A DNA stretch of 8,165 nucleotides from positions 1 to 8,165 of the forward strand of contig JAUMXP010000073.1 in assembly GCA_030529125.1 (NCBI GenBank), read 5' to 3'. Source of the DNA: Eubacteriales bacterium. Lineage in GTDB: Bacteria; Bacillota; Clostridia; Oscillospirales; Acutalibacteraceae. The translations under genes were made by a program, and so were the position numbers. Shown here in pieces: positions 1 through 5,213 of this stretch; the first letter of the stretch is position 1; every line of letters starts with the position of its first letter. A model generated the notes under the pieces. That model had not been told where the DNA came from. It saw only the letters and a program-made list of their open reading frames with translations, and ran no database searches.

Positions 1-31
1 AATATTTTGTGTCGATATGCATTAATTAGTG

Positions 32-60
32 TTGAATATTGCAATATTTTGTGTTATAAT
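32..60 (+). promoter_or_regulatory. Predicted sigma-A promoter of the GH3-family gene
   Basis: A -35 box TTGAAT (32-37) and a perfect -10 box TATAAT (55-60) are separated by 17 bases. TG at 52-53 makes an extended -10. Transcription would begin near 67, giving a leader of about 59 bases. A perfect 14-bp palindrome, AATATTGCAATATT (35-48), lies across the end of the -35 box and the spacer, where a bound repressor would block polymerase. That role is inference from position only. Confidence 0.75.
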
Positions 61-125
61 CTAGCTGTATCAGAATTTGACAAATGCAAACTATTTTATT
101 TTGACTTTTTCCGGAGGTCAGATAT

Positions 126-1346
126 ATGAAGAAATTCGCTATAATTAGTCTTATTTTAATAGTACTATCCGCTTCATTTTTCGGTGTAAGCCTCTACCAT
201 TATTTTGACGTAACAGGCCCACAGGCTACTCCTGATCAGGCTCCTACTGTCGCAGAAAAGGTAGAAGCTACTGAAACAAAGCCACAGACAACTGGTGTTC
301 CTGAGCAGTGGCAAGACGGCGGTATTTTCAGCAAGAACTACGACAAAGCATACGAGTATATGCAGTCAATGACCACTGAACAGATGGTAGGTCAGCTCAT
401 CTTAGGCACCTGCCCTACTGACGGCACCGACGAATCTACAGCAAGCCTCTACAAGCTCGGTGGTTACTTCTATAACTCAGACAACTTCACAGGTCTTACT
501 AAAGACCAGATTAAGTCTGACATCACTGCTACTCAGAGCGGTGCTTCAACCCCTATGATTATGGCTGTTGAAGAAGAAGGCGGCAAGGTCACTGCTCTAA
601 GCGAGCTTGATGCGTTCTCTGATTACAACCTCGACACTATGAGAAACACATTTGCTCAAGGTGGCATGGATGCTGTTAAGTCATCACAGACCGATATTGC
701 TACTATGCTGTCATCTGTCGGCATAAACCTCAACATCGCTCCAGTATGCGACATGGCTGAAGAATTTACTCAGATTATGTACTCACGTTCACTCGGTGGC
801 ACTGTACAGGATGCGTGCGATTATGCTAAGAACGCTACAAGAATCAGCCAGGATAAAGGCGTATCTGTTGCGCTCAAGCACTTCCCAGGATACGGCACCA
901 ACCCTGACACATATCTGCCAGTAGTTGTAGACAGCAGAGAGGCTACAACCTTTGAATCAAAGGATTTCAAGCCTTTCAAAGCAGGCATAGACGAGGGTGC
1001 ACACTTTGTATTAATGTCCAACATCTTAGTTGAGAAGATGGACCCTAACTGTGTAGCATCTCTGTCTGACTATATGCACACTATCTTAAGAAACGAACTC
1101 AAGTTCACCGGACTCATCATCACTGACAACCTCAACAACGCTGACTACAGCGAGTACGCAAACGGCAAGAACGTATACGTACAGGCTGTGCTTGCAGGTA
1201 ATGATATGATCATGGTTGACGAAATCGACAGCGCATACAACGCTATCTTAGATGCTGTCAACAACGGCACTATCAGCAAAGAAGTCCTGCAGAAAGCCTG
1301 CATGCGAGTACTTGCATACAAATACACAGCAGGCATCATTAAGTAA
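126..1346 (+). CDS. Membrane-anchored or secreted GH3-family (NagZ-like) protein with altered catalytic dyad
   Basis: A 406-residue homologue of glycoside hydrolase family 3, beta-N-acetylhexosaminidase (NagZ) type, whose members remove GlcNAc from muropeptides or other glycans. Residues 1-27 form a basic start plus hydrophobic segment (uncleaved anchor or Sec signal; no lipobox). Residues 30-65 are a Pro/Thr/Glu-rich spacer. The barrel follows: EEEGGKV at 149-155 matches the family QEGGRV motif, then NIAPVCD, SRSLGG, KHFPGYG at 251-257, and IITDNL with Asp334 in the place of the nucleophile. Family members normally have D-S-H after KHFPGHG, the His serving as acid/base; here the aligned residues are D261-T262-Y263, so that His is missing. 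ATG at 126 is supported by GGAGGT at 113-118. It is a single-gene unit with its own promoter and terminator. Family assignment is firm; hexosaminidase activity is doubtful. Confidence 0.85.
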   Translation: MKKFAIISLILIVLSASFFGVSLYHYFDVTGPQATPDQAPTVAEKVEATETKPQTTGVPEQWQDGGIFSKNYDKAYEYMQSMTTEQMVGQLILGTCPTDGTDESTASLYKLGGYFYNSDNFTGLTKDQIKSDITATQSGASTPMIMAVEEEGGKVTALSELDAFSDYNLDTMRNTFAQGGMDAVKSSQTDIATMLSSVGINLNIAPVCDMAEEFTQIMYSRSLGGTVQDACDYAKNATRISQDKGVSVALKHFPGYGTNPDTYLPVVVDSREATTFESKDFKPFKAGIDEGAHFVLMSNILVEKMDPNCVASLSDYMHTILRNELKFTGLIITDNLNNADYSEYANGKNVYVQAVLAGNDMIMVDEIDSAYNAILDAVNNGTISKEVLQKACMRVLAYKYTAGIIK

Positions 1347-1363
1347 TAAATCCCAAAATTTAA

Positions 1364-1395
1364 GCACCGCAGATTATCTGCGGTGCTTTTGTTTT
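1364..1395 (+). terminator. Intrinsic terminator of the GH3 gene, possibly bidirectional
   Basis: A 10-bp GC-rich perfect stem, GCACCGCAGA (1364-1373) with TCTGCGGTGC (1377-1386), has a TTA loop and is followed on the + strand by TTTTGTTTT. It sits 17 bases after the GH3 stop and directly after the end of the convergent alaX gene. Read on the - strand, the stem is followed by TTAAATTTT, a weaker T-rich tail, so it may serve both genes. Confidence 0.9.
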
Positions 1396-1396
1396 A

Positions 1397-2542
1397 TCAC
1401 AAATTTTCAAAAAACTTGAGTACATCTTCTTTTTCTGCTGTGATTTTTCCTTGGGCGTAGTTTGGTCTGCCTCCACCCTTTCCAGCAAAGCTTGAGTTAA
1501 GCTCCTTTACTATATCGCGGATATCAAGGCTGCTACTTGAAATAATGTAGGAGTAGTCGTTGTTTTCTCCCTGAGAGAATAACGCAACTTTATCCGCTTT
1601 ATCCAGACTATCATTCACAAGTGCGCGCATATCATCAAACGACGCACCTACTGTAAATCCAACCAATGTATCATTAATCACAGTAGTATCAAGATTAGCC
1701 TTTGAAAGCTCAGCACACAGTCTATTGATCTCAGCTTTTTGAGTGCCGATAAGCTCGTGATCTCTGAGTACAAACTCAAGCACTTTGTCCCTTGATGCAG
1801 ATAGAGTATGCATCATCTCTTTGTTATCATCATGGAGCTTTGAGTAATCTTCAAACGCGTTGATACCACATACCATAGTGAGTCTCATACCGCCTTTGTA
1901 CTGGATGAAGTCTATGATTTTTATTAAACCAATTTCGCCCGTACGATGAACATGTGGCGCACAACACGCACACAGGTCGTAACCATCAATATTAACAAGA
2001 CGTACTCCCTCTTTTAAATCAAGCTTGCTTCTGTAACTTAATGTATCAAGTGTAGATGTTTCCGGATAGTAGGCTGTGACTTCTCTGTTTTCGTATATCG
2101 CTTTGTTTGCTCTTAGTTCAATTTCCTTGATGTCTGAAGCTGTGAGTATACCGCTAGGGTCAAGGGTCATTGTCTTATCACTCATGTGAAAGCCTAAGTT
2201 ATCATATCCATACATCGAGTGGATAATACCTGACACAAGGTGTTCACCTGTGTGACCTTGCATACGGGCAAAACGAATATCCCAGTCAAGTTTGCATGAT
2301 ACGGTTTCCCCTACTGTTAGCGCTTTGTCTACCTTATGGGTGATGACTGAGTCTTTTTCCTGCACGTCTAGTACTTCAGCATCGCCTATATATCCTGTGT
2401 CAGCCTGTTGGCCACCGCCTTCAGGGAAAAAAGCGGTTTTATCCAAAACAACACAGTAGCCACCATCTGTTTCATCACAGGATAGCACAGTAGCCTCAAA
2501 CTCTTTTATATATGCATCATTTTCATATAATTTTACTGTCAT
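1397..2542 (-). CDS. alaX: Alanyl-tRNA editing protein AlaX, long form with DHHA1 domain
   Basis: A 381-residue free-standing homologue of the alanyl-tRNA synthetase editing domain. The family hydrolyses mischarged tRNA(Ala), mainly Ser-tRNA(Ala), in the cytoplasm. Residues 1-90 hold the N-terminal barrel with FFPEGGGQQADTG (38-50), as in AlaRS. The zinc/catalytic site is HTGEH (His97, His101) plus C193-C-A-P-H197, matching the HxxxH and CxxxH pairs. Residues 230-381 are a helical linker and DHHA1 domain with the glycine-rich GKGGGRPNYAQG at 354-365. The start is ATG at 2542, with GAGGT (2548-2552) five bases upstream. An in-frame TTG at 2554 would add four residues, but it overlaps that site and the hairpin tail, so I reject it. 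It is the last gene of the aspS operon, separated from gatB by a hairpin, with no clear promoter of its own. Confidence 0.9.
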   Translation of the reverse strand: MTVKLYENDAYIKEFEATVLSCDETDGGYCVVLDKTAFFPEGGGQQADTGYIGDAEVLDVQEKDSVITHKVDKALTVGETVSCKLDWDIRFARMQGHTGEHLVSGIIHSMYGYDNLGFHMSDKTMTLDPSGILTASDIKEIELRANKAIYENREVTAYYPETSTLDTLSYRSKLDLKEGVRLVNIDGYDLCACCAPHVHRTGEIGLIKIIDFIQYKGGMRLTMVCGINAFEDYSKLHDDNKEMMHTLSASRDKVLEFVLRDHELIGTQKAEINRLCAELSKANLDTTVINDTLVGFTVGASFDDMRALVNDSLDKADKVALFSQGENNDYSYIISSSSLDIRDIVKELNSSFAGKGGGRPNYAQGKITAEKEDVLKFFENL

Positions 2543-2547
2543 AATAT

Positions 2548-2552
2548 ACCTC
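2548..2552 (-). promoter_or_regulatory. alaX ribosome binding site abutting a hairpin
   Basis: GAGGT on the - strand lies five bases before the ATG at 2542 and decides the start. It begins one base after the 3' arm and short T run of the gatB-alaX hairpin, so RNA that folds this hairpin either ends before alaX or carries a stem immediately next to the site. Confidence 0.7.
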
Positions 2553-2582
2553 AAAAGGACTGCCGAATCTCAGCAGTCCTTT
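2553..2582 (-). terminator. Hairpin between gatB and alaX: terminator or attenuator
   Basis: On the - strand AAAGGACTGC (2582-2573) pairs perfectly with GCAGTCCTTT (2563-2554) around a 9-base loop, starting four bases after the gatB stop. The T run is only four long (CCTTTTGAGG) and passes straight into the alaX ribosome binding site. The short tail suggests partial rather than complete termination, leaving alaX expressed by readthrough; this is inference. Confidence 0.65.
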
Positions 2583-2586
2583 ATAA

Positions 2587-4008
2587 TTAACCTTTGAGTT
2601 TTTCTATAAGCATAGTGCGGATAGTAGCAGGGTCGCCACTACCCTTGAGCTCTTTCATACATGCACCGAAAATAGCCATCAAAGCTTTTTCTTTGCCTGC
2701 TTTGTAGTCTGCTACTGCCTGTGGGTTTGCTTCAATAGCCTTGTCGATAACCGCCTCAATCTGTGAATTATCAACTTCTACTAAGAAGCCCTGCTCTTCT
2801 ACAAACTTCTCTACATCAGCACCGTCTTCAATAACAGCGATGAGAGTTTTCTTAGCAGCACCACGGTTAAGCTTACCGCTGTCAACAAGCTTGATGAGGT
2901 AACTTAGACCATCTGCAGTGATAGACAGCTCCTTGAGCTTTTTGCCTGCTTTTCTAAGTATGCCTGCGCAGTCAGTAAGAATCCACGCAGCAGCGTCCTT
3001 AGCGTTACAGCCAAGCGCTACAACATCATCGAGCAACTTAGCTATTGTGTGCTCAGACATGAGCATAGCGATTTCCTTATCAGAAATACCAGCCTCTGCG
3101 TAAGCTTCAGCCTTTTCATCAAGTGCTACAGGCTTGTTAGCTTTGATCTGCTCGAGCCACTCGTCGTCAATAACGATAGGCATAAGGTTAGGATCAGGGA
3201 AGTAACGATAGTCTGCCTCTGTCTCCTTGTTACGCATAGCAAAAGTCTTGCCAGAAACATCGTCAAAACGACGTGTCTCCTGTACAAGCTCTTCTGTCTC
3301 AAACTCAATAGCATCCATGTGACGCTGAGCTTCGTAACGTATAGCACGCTCGATAGCTTCGAATGAGCTCATGTTCTTGATTTCAGTACGAACACCAAAT
3401 TCAGTAGTGCCTGCTTCTCTGACTGAAATATTAACGTCACAACGCATAGCACCTTCTTCACACTCAGAGATACCTGTAGACTTGAACATGGACTTAAGCT
3501 TGCCTAAATATGTCACAACTTCTTCAGCAGATCTGAAATCAGGCTGAGAAACGATCTCAATAAGCGGAACTGAAGTGCGGTTGAAGTCAACAAAAGATGA
3601 GTTACCACCGTGTACGAGTTTACCTGCGTCTTCTTCCATGTGAATCTGCTTGATTCTGATGTCACGCTCACCATCTGCAGTCTTTACTTTTACTAAGCCG
3701 TTTGTGCAGATAGGGTGATTAAGCTGAGTAATCTGATATGCACATGGCAAATCAGGATAATAGTAGTTTTTCTTATCAAAAGTTGTATAACGACTGATCT
3801 CACAGTTAAGCATAAGACCCGCTGTAACAGCAAGCTCAACAACACGCTTGTTCATAACAGGGAGCATACCAGGCATACCTGCGCATGCAGGACACACACA
3901 GTCGTTAGGCTCCTGTGGAGATGAATGTCCGCCACAAGAACAGAAAATCTTTGATTCTGTATTAAGTTCAACGTGGGTTTCAAGGCCGATTACGAGTTCA
4001 AAATTCAT
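2587..4008 (-). CDS. gatB: Asp-tRNA(Asn)/Glu-tRNA(Gln) amidotransferase subunit B
   Basis: A 473-residue GatB of normal length. GatB activates the side-chain carboxylate of Asp on tRNA(Asn) or Glu on tRNA(Gln) with ATP and amidates it with ammonia channelled from GatA. The N-terminal cradle (about 1-295) opens with the canonical VIGLETHVEL. It carries a zinc site of Cys23, Cys25, Cys39 and Cys42 (FCSC...CPAC), then DKKNYYYPDLP (78-88), HMEEDAGKL, DFNRTSVPLIEIVS, and MRCDVNIS. The helical and tail (YqeY-like) region fills the rest and ends DPATIRTMLIEKLKG, as in other GatB proteins. Nothing essential appears to be missing, in contrast with its partner gatA. ATG at 4008 follows the gatA stop by two bases, and its AAGGTGA ribosome site lies inside the end of gatA, so translation is probably coupled. 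Confidence 0.96.
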   Translation of the reverse strand: MNFELVIGLETHVELNTESKIFCSCGGHSSPQEPNDCVCPACAGMPGMLPVMNKRVVELAVTAGLMLNCEISRYTTFDKKNYYYPDLPCAYQITQLNHPICTNGLVKVKTADGERDIRIKQIHMEEDAGKLVHGGNSSFVDFNRTSVPLIEIVSQPDFRSAEEVVTYLGKLKSMFKSTGISECEEGAMRCDVNISVREAGTTEFGVRTEIKNMSSFEAIERAIRYEAQRHMDAIEFETEELVQETRRFDDVSGKTFAMRNKETEADYRYFPDPNLMPIVIDDEWLEQIKANKPVALDEKAEAYAEAGISDKEIAMLMSEHTIAKLLDDVVALGCNAKDAAAWILTDCAGILRKAGKKLKELSITADGLSYLIKLVDSGKLNRGAAKKTLIAVIEDGADVEKFVEEQGFLVEVDNSQIEAVIDKAIEANPQAVADYKAGKEKALMAIFGACMKELKGSGDPATIRTMLIEKLKG

Positions 4009-4010
4009 AA

Positions 4011-5201
4011 TTATTCACCTTTCCTTTCGCCCAGTTTTGCAATAGATAAAAGCTTGCTTTCAGTCAAATGTGCACCCATCAACTGCACCTTGTTAGTTGA
4101 GATAGCAGGTGTGCCGATAAGGTTTGGCACACAAGTGAACACGCTCTCATCGTATACTTTTTTGAACGCATCTTTAATGTCGTAAGCTACATACTCTGTT
4201 TTTGAGCATACAGGAGTGAGCAGTGCATCGTAAGTGCTTAACACTTCTTTGATTTTATCAGCTACAACTCTTCTGATACGCAGTGCCTTGTCGTAGCAGT
4301 CAGCGTAGCGGTTCTTAGAGAGTACATCAGAGCCGTAGAGGATAACAGCTTTTGTGAGGAAGTTGAAGCCCTCTGTACGGCTGTTAACATACAATTCGTC
4401 GATGTTTTTGTATGTGTCACTTCTGTGGCCGAACTTAACACCGTCGTAGCGGGATACGTTGTTACATGTTTCTGCACACATGAGAATCTGCCATGCAGTG
4501 TTAGCTGTATCAAAAATATCAAGTGAAATTTCTTCTACTGTAACACCCTGATCCTTAAGCTCTTCAGCATAAGCGTATACACTCTCTTTTACATCATCTG
4601 ATGCTTTGTCTAAGAGTTCTTTTACAATAGCAACTTTAGCGCCCTTAATGTCTGCATCAGTTTTATATTCGTATGATGTATCTTTGAGTGATGTGCCGTC
4701 TTTTGTATCGTTACCAGCAATAACTGACATAATCTCAGCAATGCCGTCACAGTCTTTAGCACATACGCCAATCTGTTCACCTGAAGCAGCACATGAGATA
4801 ACACCATAACGTGAAACTGTGCCGTAAGTAGGCTTTAAAAAGCTGACACCTGACAGCATAGCAGCTCTTCGAGCAGAACCGTTCATATCAACAGACAGTG
4901 CATATTTTACATTATTATCAGCAACCGCCTGTGCAGCAGCACCATAGAGCTTCTCTGACTCATTAGCCTTATTATAGTACGAGAACTCACCAACAAGGTC
5001 TAAACCAAATTCGCCTACATGTGTTTTGCCTGCTACTAAGTAGCCTTTTTCTTCAAGTCTTTTAACAGCTTCTGCAGAGAAAAGTGGCTTGAATCCTTCT
5101 AACATACGTGAGCCTGCAGTAGATGGAGCATCTTTTACAAGAATAGTATCGTCTACAGCGACTACACCTTTTTCGTTTAACATTGTTGCATAATACTTCA
5201 T
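4011..5201 (-). CDS. gatA: Short, divergent GatA-like amidotransferase subunit with damaged amidase signature
   Basis: A 396-residue homologue of GatA, the glutaminase subunit of GatCAB, usually about 485 residues. Conserved blocks in order: ILVKDAP with Lys23 as the catalytic-lysine equivalent, AGKTHVGEFGL (57-67), VDMNGSARR with Ser109 in the nucleophile position, FLKPTYGTVSRYG (121-133), SGEQIGV, and LIGTPAIS near the end. Differences: about 55 N-terminal residues before the lysine are absent; the glycine/serine signature GGSSGGSAAAVAAG, which holds the cis-serine, is reduced to YGAAAQAVA (86-94); DTGGSIRQPA has become DMNGSARRAA; C-terminal loops are shortened. The Ser-cisSer-Lys triad is therefore incomplete. 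The frame is open and well conserved, so this is not a broken gene. ATG at 5201 is preferred over the in-frame GTG at 5210, which lies within the ribosome binding site. It sits between aspS-gatC and gatB, so it is still the likely GatA partner; glutaminase activity is uncertain. Confidence 0.88.
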   Translation of the reverse strand: MKYYATMLNEKGVVAVDDTILVKDAPSTAGSRMLEGFKPLFSAEAVKRLEEKGYLVAGKTHVGEFGLDLVGEFSYYNKANESEKLYGAAAQAVADNNVKYALSVDMNGSARRAAMLSGVSFLKPTYGTVSRYGVISCAASGEQIGVCAKDCDGIAEIMSVIAGNDTKDGTSLKDTSYEYKTDADIKGAKVAIVKELLDKASDDVKESVYAYAEELKDQGVTVEEISLDIFDTANTAWQILMCAETCNNVSRYDGVKFGHRSDTYKNIDELYVNSRTEGFNFLTKAVILYGSDVLSKNRYADCYDKALRIRRVVADKIKEVLSTYDALLTPVCSKTEYVAYDIKDAFKKVYDESVFTCVPNLIGTPAISTNKVQLMGAHLTESKLLSIAKLGERKGE

Positions 5202-5205
5202 TCTA

Positions 5206-5213
5206 CTCACCTC
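5206..5213 (-). promoter_or_regulatory. gatA ribosome binding site overlapping the aspS stop
   Basis: GAGGTGAG on the - strand starts within the TGA stop of the aspS-gatC fusion (5214-5212) and lies six bases from the ATG at 5201. This overlap means ribosomes ending on the fusion sit at the gatA start, favouring equal output, and it argues against the GTG at 5210. Confidence 0.7.

Noticed and set aside
2543..2554. TTG at 2554 as the alaX start, adding four residues
   Set aside because: The TTG lies in the hairpin tail and next to the GAGGT site that positions ribosomes at the ATG at 2542.
3049..3366. A 105-codon open frame on the + strand inside gatB
   Set aside because: It is antisense to a conserved part of gatB; there is no ribosome binding site and no recognisable protein motif.
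5202..5210. GTG at 5210 as the gatA start, adding three residues
   Set aside because: It falls inside the GAGGTGAG ribosome binding site that is correctly spaced for the ATG at 5201.
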